Origin: an uncultured Clostridia bacterium
GTDB taxonomy: Bacteria > Bacillota > Clostridia > UBA1381
Reading direction: 5' to 3'
Assembly: GCA_934476075.1 (NCBI GenBank)
Contig: CAKSNH010000012.1
Coordinates: 25,472-89,471 of the forward strand
Length of the DNA: 64,000 bases
The translations under genes and the position numbers were made by a program. The notes beneath the pieces are model-generated. The model was not told the origin of the DNA, did no database searches, and was given only the letters and a program-made list of their open reading frames with translations. This document shows, piece after piece, positions 24,601 to 31,921 of the stretch (positions within the stretch are counted from its first letter, which is position 1; each line of letters opens with the position of its first letter).

Positions 24601-24634
24601 AGGCGAATCGGCGTTAGTCGGTTCGTCTTTTTTT
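24601..24634 (+). terminator. Terminator of the str operon
   Basis: An 11-bp stem (GGCGAATCGGC at 24602-24612 with GTCGGTTCGTC at 24617-24627, three G-T pairs) with loop GTTA and a run of seven T residues. Confidence 0.9.
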
Positions 24635-24705
24635 GTTTTAAATTATATTTATTACTTTGCTATATAAGACAGAAGAAAAAATTAGAAAAAAATTTAATTT
24701 TTTTA

Positions 24706-24734
24706 TTGACAAATACAATATTACATGATACAAT
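24706..24734 (+). promoter_or_regulatory. Sigma-A promoter of the riboswitch-SLH gene
   Basis: TTGACA at 24706-24711, 17 bases, TACAAT at 24729-24734: a near-consensus promoter, so transcription is likely strong by default and controlled downstream by the riboswitch. Confidence 0.85.
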
Positions 24735-24756
24735 TATGATAATTAAATAAAGTGTA

Positions 24757-24833
24757 TATTAATGTAAAAAGCAAAGCTGTTGTGAAGCAGTGACGCAAAG
24801 CTAAAGGGTCTTGAAAAAGACAGCCAGTTGCCG
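24757..24833 (+). promoter_or_regulatory. Cyclic di-GMP-I (GEMM-I) riboswitch aptamer
   Basis: The conserved core is clear: GCAAAGCTG at 24771, a GAA-containing P2 tip, the hallmark GTGACGCAAAGCTA at 24790-24803, the GGGTC...GACAGCCAG P3 arm and closing GTTGCCG. This matches the class I c-di-GMP aptamer, including the GNCGCAAAGC core. It starts about 20 bases after the -10 box of a strong promoter and is followed at once by an intrinsic terminator, the usual expression platform. The only gene downstream is the SLH surface protein at 25081. Confidence 0.9.
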
Positions 24834-24859
24834 TAATTCCTTTGAATTGCGGTTTTTTT
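24831..24859 (+). terminator. Riboswitch expression-platform terminator
   Basis: Stem CCGTAATTC (24831-24839) with GAATTGCGG (24844-24852), loop CTTT, then seven T residues. Its 5' arm shares the CCG at the 3' edge of the aptamer, so ligand binding and terminator formation can influence each other. From the overlap alone I cannot be certain whether ligand turns the gene on or off; overlap of the closing P1 strand with the terminator arm would favour ligand preventing termination. Confidence 0.85.
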
Positions 24860-24954
24860 ATTACAGTTTTGCAAAATTATACATTAATTAGTATAGACAG
24901 TATTTAATTAGAAATTTTTAAAGATTATCTAAATGATAGGTTTATATAGTAAGT

Positions 24955-25040
24955 AAAAATGACATTATAAAAAAGTTTCTGATATAAACTTCGCTTGCGG
25001 GCGTAGAAATAAGGTAGTATTTTTGATTTTTTGTCATTTT
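24955..25040 (+). other. Second structured 5' leader element before the SLH gene
   Basis: An outer stem AAAATGACA (24956-24964) with TGTCATTTT (25032-25040) encloses a hairpin AGTTT-CTGATAT-AAACT (about 24974-24990), a G/C-rich hairpin TTCGC...GCG with bulge then GAA (about 24990-25008), and the single-strand GGTAGTA. This is more structure than expected for an AT-rich leader. I do not recognise it as a known riboswitch class. It sits between the c-di-GMP switch and the RBS at 25070. Confidence 0.5.
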
Positions 25041-25080
25041 GTTTTATGCAATTTCCTATAATTAAAAAGGAGAGGTAAAC

Positions 25081-27237
25081 ATGAAAAAGAAAATTTCAAT
25101 GGCATTGGTATTATGTTTATTAGTATCGCTTTTTTCTAATTTTGCTTTTGCTGCAAGTGTGAATTCACCGGAGAATACTGCTGTATTGCTAAACGGTGAT
25201 TACAATTCAAGTGCTACCGGTACGGTTATCGGAAGTGTATATTCGGCAGACGGTAATATTAATTTTAGTCAAGGAATTAGCATTGTTGAAGGCGATGTTA
25301 TATACAATTCAAAAAAGAAAGCTACAATTCCACAGTATCAGCCTATAACTGTTACGGGTGAAGTTAAGGCGGTTGACGAAACTTCATTTGATTATGATGT
25401 CAGTGATGTTAAGTATAACAGCGGTGATGCAAGTATTTTTGAAAAGCGTGACTATGATGTGAAGAATTATTTGACTATTGCATCATGGACGACAAAAGGT
25501 GGTTTAACAATAAATAAGGATACATATTTTAAGGGTGGGCTTACAGTTTACGAACCTTTGACGATTGATACAACAAAAGGTGACGTTTATGTAAAAGTCG
25601 ATTCTGTAAATATGTGCAATGATGCCGGAAAAGCTAACAACGGAATGATTAAGGTTGTCGGTGACGGCAAGGCTTATATTTTAGTCGGCGGAAATTCATG
25701 GGGCGGTGAAATTAACTTATTTGTTAATACAGAATTGTCTTATAACGGCGGCAAGAAAGAGGTTGTTTACGGCGATAGCAGCAAGGTGGATTTATATATA
25801 GATTCTCATGGTCAAAGCTGTGGAATTGGTAACAATTCGGAAGTTAGTGCTGACATTTATACTGTAAGTGCTAATGGTAATGGTACGTTTTCTGTAAGCG
25901 GTGACGTTTTTGGTGATATTTACAGCAATATGTCAAGCTTTACTCTATCAACAGCAGGTAATGCAAAGATTGTGGGTAATGTATATGCTGTATATGACGG
26001 TAATGCTAAAAATGGTCAGTTTATAATCAGTAACGATGTTTACGGAAATGTAGTTACAAATATGCCTAAATTGGTAGTGACAGGCGGAGAGGCAAAGGCG
26101 GTAGGTGTGGTGTTTGCACCTAATGCAGATGCAAGTGTGCACGCTTCAAGAAAACACACTGATGATGACGGCGAGATTATCGGTCAGTTGGTGGCTAAGA
26201 CTTTGAACATTTTTGGCAGCGGTAAGATTTTATATAATAAATCTTTGGTTGACGGATTTGGAATAACAACAGGCGATGTTGAACCAACAGCAACTCCGAC
26301 AGTTGTTCCTACAACAGAACCTACTGTTGAACCGACAGAAGTACCAACGATTGTTCCTACAACAGAGCCGGACGTAGTGCCGACAGAAGTGCCGACAGTC
26401 GCTCCGACAACAGAGCCGACTATTATTCCGACTGCCGAACCTACAATAACTCCGACAGATAGTCCTTACAAAAATGATTTGATACAGGATAACGATATTC
26501 CGGTAGGTCCGCAAAAGAGATTGAAATCGGATTCTGCATATCTTTACGGATATACAGATAATTGGGTGGGTGCTGACAGAGCTATAACCCGTGAAGAAGT
26601 TTGTGCGTTGGTAAACAGACTATTGGTGCAAAATGATGCCCGTGATGATTATGAAAAACCAAGTTTATCATCATATGCAGATACATCAAAAAATATATGG
26701 AGTTATTCTGCTCTTGAATACATGACATATATCGGTGTGTATAATTCAGATGACGGTACAGATGAAAAACGTAATATTTCACCTAGTACTCCGGTAACTC
26801 GTGGTGAGGTTGCAAAAGTTGTATCATTCTCTTTGAGATTGCCTTATGAAGAAGGAGATATTGGTTTCCCTGATATTACACCGGCACATAAGTTCTATAA
26901 ATATGTTAAAGCTATGGTTGATGCAGGTTTGTGGAAAGGCTCTGACGGTATGATTAGACCTGATGACTTTATGACAAGAGCTGAATTTGTAACCATGTTT
27001 AACAGAATCATAGGACGTACCGAAGAAAATGGTTATGTGGTAACAGCAGCCGATTGTCCGTTTGAATATAATGACAGTGACGGTGATGTATTCGCACCGG
27101 AAGGCACAAAAGATGAAAATGGCAATGAGATTGGTCATTGGGCTTTTTATGAAATTACAAGAGCAGCTTGTTCTTTCACAAAGAAGAAAGTTGACCCTGA
27201 TAAAAAGCTTGACAGAAGTTGGTTAGACCAACAATAA
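25081..27237 (+). CDS. Secreted surface protein with PT-rich linker and C-terminal SLH domains
   Basis: A 718-residue exported protein, probably bound non-covalently to the cell wall. Residues 1-25 are a signal peptide (MKKKISMALVLCLLVSLFSN, cleavage near FAFAA). Residues 30-395 are a beta-rich region of Gly/Asn-rich strands of unknown fold. Residues 401-462 form a linker of 'PTxxPTTEPT'-type repeats. From about 484 there are SLH modules with motifs ITREEVCALVNRLL, VTRGEVAKVVSFSL and MTRAEFVTMFNRII, the wall-binding unit. RBS AAAAGGAGAGG. The c-di-GMP riboswitch upstream suggests an adhesin or matrix protein produced in the sessile state; that is inference. Confidence 0.9.
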   Translation: MKKKISMALVLCLLVSLFSNFAFAASVNSPENTAVLLNGDYNSSATGTVIGSVYSADGNINFSQGISIVEGDVIYNSKKKATIPQYQPITVTGEVKAVDETSFDYDVSDVKYNSGDASIFEKRDYDVKNYLTIASWTTKGGLTINKDTYFKGGLTVYEPLTIDTTKGDVYVKVDSVNMCNDAGKANNGMIKVVGDGKAYILVGGNSWGGEINLFVNTELSYNGGKKEVVYGDSSKVDLYIDSHGQSCGIGNNSEVSADIYTVSANGNGTFSVSGDVFGDIYSNMSSFTLSTAGNAKIVGNVYAVYDGNAKNGQFIISNDVYGNVVTNMPKLVVTGGEAKAVGVVFAPNADASVHASRKHTDDDGEIIGQLVAKTLNIFGSGKILYNKSLVDGFGITTGDVEPTATPTVVPTTEPTVEPTEVPTIVPTTEPDVVPTEVPTVAPTTEPTIIPTAEPTITPTDSPYKNDLIQDNDIPVGPQKRLKSDSAYLYGYTDNWVGADRAITREEVCALVNRLLVQNDARDDYEKPSLSSYADTSKNIWSYSALEYMTYIGVYNSDDGTDEKRNISPSTPVTRGEVAKVVSFSLRLPYEEGDIGFPDITPAHKFYKYVKAMVDAGLWKGSDGMIRPDDFMTRAEFVTMFNRIIGRTEENGYVVTAADCPFEYNDSDGDVFAPEGTKDENGNEIGHWAFYEITRAACSFTKKKVDPDKKLDRSWLDQQ

Positions 27238-27350
27238 AATTTGTTATAACATTTTATGTTATATATAAAAGTGGCGGTATATATTTTTTGGTGAGTGTGT
27301 ATATACAGGTGGTGGTATATAACACAAACGGTGAGTATATATGACAGAAG

Positions 27351-27375
27351 TAAGAGGAGCAATCCTCTTATTTTT
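27351..27375 (+). terminator. Terminator after the SLH gene
   Basis: Stem TAAGAGGA/TCCTCTTA (27351-27358, 27363-27370), loop GCAA, then five T residues. It lies inside the region an upstream ATG at 27341 would make coding, which argues for the later start of the next gene. Confidence 0.85.
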
Positions 27376-27406
27376 GTATATAAATATTATTAAAGGAATT
27401 TACTGT

Positions 27407-28375
27407 ATGTTAGATTTAATAAGTGTGGTAGTACCGATTTACAACGGGGAAAAATCAATATTGCAGTGTGTGGAAAGTTTGCAGATGCAGACATATAAAA
27501 ATACAGAATTAATATTGGTGAATGACGGCTCGACTGATAATACAAAAGATATTATTAAAGAACTTGAAAGCAAATACGATAATATTCGTATATTTAATAT
27601 AGAAAACAGCGGTGTGTCCCATGCAAGAAATGTGGGTATTAAAAAGAGTATGGGGAAGTTTGTTGTTTTTGTTGATTCAGACGATTGTGTGTCCAATGAA
27701 TATATAGAAAAATTGTATGATGTATCACAAAAGTATGCTGATAAGCTTGCAATATGCGGAATGAAATTGCGGGAAAATGGCATTGATGAAGTGCGTGTAT
27801 ATGACAATAATGATGAAATTTCATTGCCCGGAATTAATAGTGCATTGGATTTATATGCAAAACATTTATTATCCAGCCCCACGAACAAGATGTACAGAAG
27901 AAATATTTTGGAAAATATCCGTTTTGATGAAGAACATCTAAACGGTGAGGATTTAATGTTTAATTTGGAATATATTAAATATGTTTCGGGATTTTGTGCA
28001 GTAAATAAACCGTTATATGTGTATAATATCAGTGATGTCGGTACGCTGCACAGTAAGTGTAATGCGGAAAAGTTTGATATGATTAAAAAAACATACAATT
28101 CGCTTATGAAATATGCGTGTGACGAAAACAGCGTGACAAGATTAAAGAAAATGATTTGCGAAGAATATGTTTATTCAATGCGAATTTTTTGTATGTGCGA
28201 AAAGAAATCAGTGAAAACTGTAAAATCTATTACAAAATGCAGGGAATACAACGAAGTGATAAAGTATATTAATGATATTTCCGATGACAGAAAGCTGAAT
28301 TTTGTATTACAACTAAACAATGCATATATTATCACGATATATTTTATAATAAAACGATTGTTCAAAAGAGGGTAG
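27407..28375 (+). CDS. Family 2 glycosyltransferase
   Basis: A 322-residue GT-A enzyme with ATG at 27407 and AAAGGA nine bases upstream. The nucleotide-sugar binding fold is clear: ISVVVPIYNGEKSILQCVESL (core VVVPIYNGE), LILVNDGSTDNTKDI, ENSGVSHARNVG and the DXD-type FVDSDDCVS; ED in LNGEDLMFNLEYI is the probable catalytic region. No membrane anchor except a hydrophobic C-terminal segment. It is followed 2 bases later by another glycosyltransferase. The substrate is unknown; a cell-surface glycan or flagellin/S-layer glycan is plausible. Confidence 0.92.
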   Translation: MLDLISVVVPIYNGEKSILQCVESLQMQTYKNTELILVNDGSTDNTKDIIKELESKYDNIRIFNIENSGVSHARNVGIKKSMGKFVVFVDSDDCVSNEYIEKLYDVSQKYADKLAICGMKLRENGIDEVRVYDNNDEISLPGINSALDLYAKHLLSSPTNKMYRRNILENIRFDEEHLNGEDLMFNLEYIKYVSGFCAVNKPLYVYNISDVGTLHSKCNAEKFDMIKKTYNSLMKYACDENSVTRLKKMICEEYVYSMRIFCMCEKKSVKTVKSITKCREYNEVIKYINDISDDRKLNFVLQLNNAYIITIYFIIKRLFKRG

Positions 28376-28377
28376 AT

Positions 28378-29160
28378 ATGGAGATTGAAGTTCTTGTTTC
28401 GACAATGAATATGGAGAATACAGATTTATACACCGATATGAATTTGCAGACAAATGCGGTTGTAATCAATCAGCACAACAATACAAAGAGGGAAGTATTT
28501 GAGATTGACGGCAGTCGGGTTTTGGTGTGTACATATGAACAGCGGGGAATAGGCAGAAGCCGAAATTGTGCCATTTTGAACAGCAGTGCGGATATTTGTG
28601 TGTTTGCAGATGATGATATGGTGTTTTGCGATGGATATGCAGAGATTATAAAGAATGAATTTGAGAAAAATCCTAATGCTGACGGTATTTTGTTTAATAT
28701 TGACGTGAAAAATGCCGACCGTCCCGTGGAAAAAATAAAAAGTGACAAGAAAATGTCTTTGCGTGATGCAATGAGATATGGTATACCGGCTTTTGCGGTA
28801 AAGCGTGATAGACTGCTTAAAAAAAATATATGGTTTTCACTGTTATTCGGCGGCGGTGCAAAGTATGGCAGCGGCGAGGATACAATTTTTTTCAAAGATA
28901 TGATTAAAAATAAAATGAACATTTACATAAGTACAAAAAAGATTGCAGATACAGATGCGGGAAATTCAAGCTGGTTTAACGGATTTAATGAAAAATATTT
29001 TACCGATAAAGGTGCGTTGTATGCGGCGATGTTTGGCAGAAAGGCAAGATTGTCTGTGATAATATCGGCGTACAGATGGTGCAGAAAATTAAACGGTGAG
29101 TACAGATTTAAAGATGTATTAAAATATATGTACAATGGAATTGACGAGTTTTTGAACTGA
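28378..29160 (+). CDS. Glycosyltransferase of family-2 type
   Basis: A 260-residue protein with the GT-A landmarks RGIGRSRNCAILNSSADICVFADDDM (cores GRSRNCAIL and FADDDM, the DXD motif) and GSGEDTIFFKDM, the acid/base region. The N-terminal Rossmann strand is EVLVSTMNM, shorter than usual. It is coupled to the preceding transferase, so the two probably act on the same glycan. The acceptor cannot be told from the sequence. Confidence 0.85.
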   Translation: MEIEVLVSTMNMENTDLYTDMNLQTNAVVINQHNNTKREVFEIDGSRVLVCTYEQRGIGRSRNCAILNSSADICVFADDDMVFCDGYAEIIKNEFEKNPNADGILFNIDVKNADRPVEKIKSDKKMSLRDAMRYGIPAFAVKRDRLLKKNIWFSLLFGGGAKYGSGEDTIFFKDMIKNKMNIYISTKKIADTDAGNSSWFNGFNEKYFTDKGALYAAMFGRKARLSVIISAYRWCRKLNGEYRFKDVLKYMYNGIDEFLN

Positions 29161-29231
29161 CATTTTTTTTCTGTTCAGTGATAATTTTTATATTAAAATC
29201 ATATAAAAGTTATTGGTGAATAGGGGGGATT

Positions 29232-30020
29232 ATGTTGGATTGCGTGGTACTGACCGTTGATAACGGTAAAAGAAAGCTTTTGCAAAGGCGGAAAATTCAA
29301 TATAAATGGCTTGCATTGGAGCAGACAGGTTGTGACGTGATTATTTTGCCGTATTCAAATGATGAGATTTATCGAATGTCCGAAAAAAAGTTTTTTAAAA
29401 TGATGAGCAGAATATATAACGATTTGGACGGGAAACTGATTTGTGCGTACAGAAACAGCCGGCTTGATGAATTTATTCGCAGTTACGGTTTAAAAGTACC
29501 GTCGGGGACAGCCGTTATGGTGGATATTATTGACACATTGGTGAAAAAATGTGCAAAAAACAACGGCATCAATTTGAAAGAGGACGTTATAGGTGTGTAT
29601 GACTGCGGTTGCAGCGATATTACATATAATATTTTATTCAATCTGTCAAGGGTGTGCAGCAATTTATCTTTGTTCACTGAAAATATATCTAAGGCACAGC
29701 GATATTTGGATAGTATCTTTGATGAAACAGGATTAGCGGTTATGTTCAGCGACAATTTATCGGATTGGATTAAAGGCAAAAAATTGATTTGTGCGGTCGG
29801 TAAATGTGCGGACGATATACAAAGTGATAATGTAATCATAGATGTTTGCGGTGAGAACAGTTTCGGAATTAAAAATATTTTTTTTGATGTGCCGGATAAA
29901 TATGATGAACTTTTTTATATGACAAACAGAAATAAATGTCAGGATATGGTTGATTTTTTGTTGGTTTTGGGTGAAAAAATAGAGGTTGGTAAAAATGTAC
30001 GAATACTTGGTTATAAATAG
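29232..30020 (+). CDS. Hypothetical protein with alternating alpha/beta pattern
   Basis: I do not recognise this 262-residue protein. It starts MLDCVVLTVDNGKRKLLQRRK with RBS GGGGGG (29223-29228). Alternating beta and helix segments are visible (CDVIILPYS, LICAYR, VIGVYDCGCSDITYN, LAVMFSDN, KKLICAVG, NVIIDVCG), resembling a Rossmann-like fold, but no glycine-rich nucleotide loop or catalytic motif is clear. It has several Cys residues and no signal peptide or membrane segment. It lies between the glycosyltransferases and the dynamin-like gene and may be in one transcript with either. Confidence 0.7.
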   Translation: MLDCVVLTVDNGKRKLLQRRKIQYKWLALEQTGCDVIILPYSNDEIYRMSEKKFFKMMSRIYNDLDGKLICAYRNSRLDEFIRSYGLKVPSGTAVMVDIIDTLVKKCAKNNGINLKEDVIGVYDCGCSDITYNILFNLSRVCSNLSLFTENISKAQRYLDSIFDETGLAVMFSDNLSDWIKGKKLICAVGKCADDIQSDNVIIDVCGENSFGIKNIFFDVPDKYDELFYMTNRNKCQDMVDFLLVLGEKIEVGKNVRILGYK

Positions 30021-30118
30021 ATTGTATAATTATAAATTTGCTATGGATTTATAGTTGATTTAGTGATATAATATATTTAATAATTGTATTATGGAGTTTT
30101 TACGTTTGGGGGATATAA

Positions 30119-31759
30119 ATGCGTGATATTTTAGAAAAAATAAAAAAAATGCAGCTGGCTGACAAACGTAGCATAAATAATGTTAGCACGAAACTTTCGC
30201 AATATGAGAAGTACAAACAGCTTTTGGAACATAATATGCCGTTTATAGCTTGCACGGGAATGGAAAAGTATGAAGTGGTGAACTTTATAAACTGCTATAA
30301 TACGGCACAGGATATGCTGATTTCAACAAGAAATTTTGATGAGTTGTCAGATGGTGTAGTTACTGATAATGCAGTGTTTTTTGAAATACCGCCGTTGTCC
30401 GATGTTGAGATTGAGGAGAAACACATTGTAAGTGTGGCTCGTGATACTGATTATATTGTGTTTTTGAGTAATTTGCGTACTATTGAATTAATTCCGGCAG
30501 AACAATATGCGTTGATGAATTTGAAGAAAGTTATAGAAGAACACCCAAGCGTACTGGAAAATATGGTGTTTGTTTTGTATTCCGAGTCGATGGAGGCGGA
30601 AAAGCTTTCGGAAAAGATTGAAAAACGAAAAAATGAAATTCGTGATTTGCTGAAAGTTGACACATTGAAGTTCTATACCTGTTTTCCGACACTATGCTAT
30701 GAGGCAAAGAAAAATGATGATTATGATAAATTGGCGGAAAGCGGTATCATGCAGCTAAGACGGGATTTTTCAAGAGGTATCGATAATGCGGTTATAGAAC
30801 ATTTGGAATGTTGCAACAGAAAACGTCAGGAAGTTGAAAATGCGATAAATGAATTATTGTCGCACGTGGTTTCAAAGTTAAACATAATTTACAATGTGTT
30901 GTCTTACGGTGACGGAATACAAAAGAAAATTGAAAATTTAATAGATTATTATAAAAATAAAATTCAGATTTTCTTGCGTGAAGAAATGCTTATATTTGAG
31001 CAGGTGCCTGAAACAGAGAGTATTGAACTTAAATATCAACCGAGTGAATTGGGTGAATTTAAAACAGAAAAGGCGGCACATGACGCCATATATACAGAGT
31101 TAAAACCTATTTATGACAGACGTGACAGAGTGGCATATGATACGGCATTGAGTGCGGGGCAGGCGTTTCGTGCGGCACTTCGGTATGCAAATCCCGATTA
31201 TCACTGTTTTGTACATATAAATCACGTTGTTGTGAACATTATTGCAGAGTGTATAGAGGATTTGCAGAATTATCATATAGTATTGTCTAAGGTGCGTTTT
31301 GCAAGTCAGATGGAGTTTCATCAGGAAGAGGAATTTTTAGATAGAATTAAAACTCTTGACAGAGATTTGAGAGATTATATACTTCCTGTCGGCAAGAAAA
31401 ATTCGATTGAAAGCTATATTGCACGGGTAAACGTTAAGAAGAAAGAAATCGGAAAAGGATTATTCGGCAAAAAATACACATATATAGTCGGTGATGTGTC
31501 TGATGCGGTGCAGGCAATGCAGGACCAAATGAACGAAAATTTTGACGGCAATAAAAAAGCTGTATGGGACGATATGAACTTTATTAGGCGGAAGTTTATG
31601 GAAACATTTAAGGAAGAAATTAATGAGAGAATGTCAGATTTGGAAACAGCGGCAAAACGTGTATACAGTCACCCTCAGAAATTTAAGGATTTGGAACGTG
31701 AGCGTGATAATGTATTGGCTGTAATGCGTGGCATACAGGAATATTTGGTGAAATTATAA
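30119..31759 (+). CDS. Large helical protein, possibly a dynamin-like protein with degenerate GTPase motifs
   Basis: A 546-residue cytoplasmic protein. The first ~180 residues look like a P-loop GTPase fold (PFIACTG, where dynamins have the P-loop; NAVFFEIPPLSDVEIEE, where DTPG would be; ARDTDYIVFLSN, a G3-following strand), but GKS/T, DxxG and NKxD are all missing. The rest is long amphipathic helices with coiled coils (about 230-290 and 390-540), like dynamin stalks. No membrane segment apart from the FGKKYTYIV stretch. The relation to dynamins is an inference from layout; it may instead be an unrelated scaffold. A strong terminator follows. Confidence 0.55.
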   Translation: MRDILEKIKKMQLADKRSINNVSTKLSQYEKYKQLLEHNMPFIACTGMEKYEVVNFINCYNTAQDMLISTRNFDELSDGVVTDNAVFFEIPPLSDVEIEEKHIVSVARDTDYIVFLSNLRTIELIPAEQYALMNLKKVIEEHPSVLENMVFVLYSESMEAEKLSEKIEKRKNEIRDLLKVDTLKFYTCFPTLCYEAKKNDDYDKLAESGIMQLRRDFSRGIDNAVIEHLECCNRKRQEVENAINELLSHVVSKLNIIYNVLSYGDGIQKKIENLIDYYKNKIQIFLREEMLIFEQVPETESIELKYQPSELGEFKTEKAAHDAIYTELKPIYDRRDRVAYDTALSAGQAFRAALRYANPDYHCFVHINHVVVNIIAECIEDLQNYHIVLSKVRFASQMEFHQEEEFLDRIKTLDRDLRDYILPVGKKNSIESYIARVNVKKKEIGKGLFGKKYTYIVGDVSDAVQAMQDQMNENFDGNKKAVWDDMNFIRRKFMETFKEEINERMSDLETAAKRVYSHPQKFKDLERERDNVLAVMRGIQEYLVKL

Positions 31760-31763
31760 AATT

Positions 31764-31804
31764 AAAAAATGAGTGCAATGCTTATTGCTGCACTCATTTT
31801 TTTT
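31764..31804 (+). terminator. Terminator after the dynamin-like gene
   Basis: A 14-bp perfect stem from AAAAAATGAGTGCA (31764-31777) with its complement at 31789-31802, and an 8-T run overlapping the end. The A-rich 5' arm makes it usable in both directions. Confidence 0.92.
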
Positions 31805-31839
31805 GTACAAATAATTTTACACTTTTTTGCGGTCGTCTG

Positions 31840-31868
31840 TTGACATTGCTTAGTGGCTGTGATACAAT
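31840..31868 (+). promoter_or_regulatory. Sigma-A promoter of the ABC exporter operon
   Basis: TTGACA at 31840-31845, 17 bases, TACAAT at 31863-31868. Confidence 0.85.
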
Positions 31869-31869
31869 G

Positions 31870-31887
31870 TGTGCAAACGATTGCACA
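31870..31887. promoter_or_regulatory. 18-bp palindromic operator (cre/LacI-type) at the exporter promoter
   Basis: TGTGCAA-ACGA-TTGCACA is a perfect 7-base inverted repeat placed directly after the -10 box, across the start site, where a bound repressor would block transcription. The core TGCAAACGATTGCA fits the CcpA cre consensus and, equally, LacI-family operators with their central CG. Which protein binds cannot be told from the window. Confidence 0.65.
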
Positions 31888-31921
31888 AAGGGCGGAAAAA
31901 TATTTGAAAAGGCAGTAAATT

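Noticed and set aside
24860..25080. Group I ribozyme after the c-di-GMP aptamer, as known in C. difficile
   Set aside because: The region is only about 220 bases, AT-rich, and lacks the conserved ribozyme core; an intrinsic terminator directly follows the aptamer instead.
26281..26466. Repetitive PT/TEPT-coding stretch as a DNA repeat element
   Set aside because: It is an in-frame linker of the SLH protein; the DNA repeats follow from the amino acid repeats.
27341..27406. Upstream ATG for the first glycosyltransferase
   Set aside because: It would place a strong terminator hairpin inside the gene and lacks an RBS; the ATG at 27407 has both a good RBS and a family-like N-terminus.
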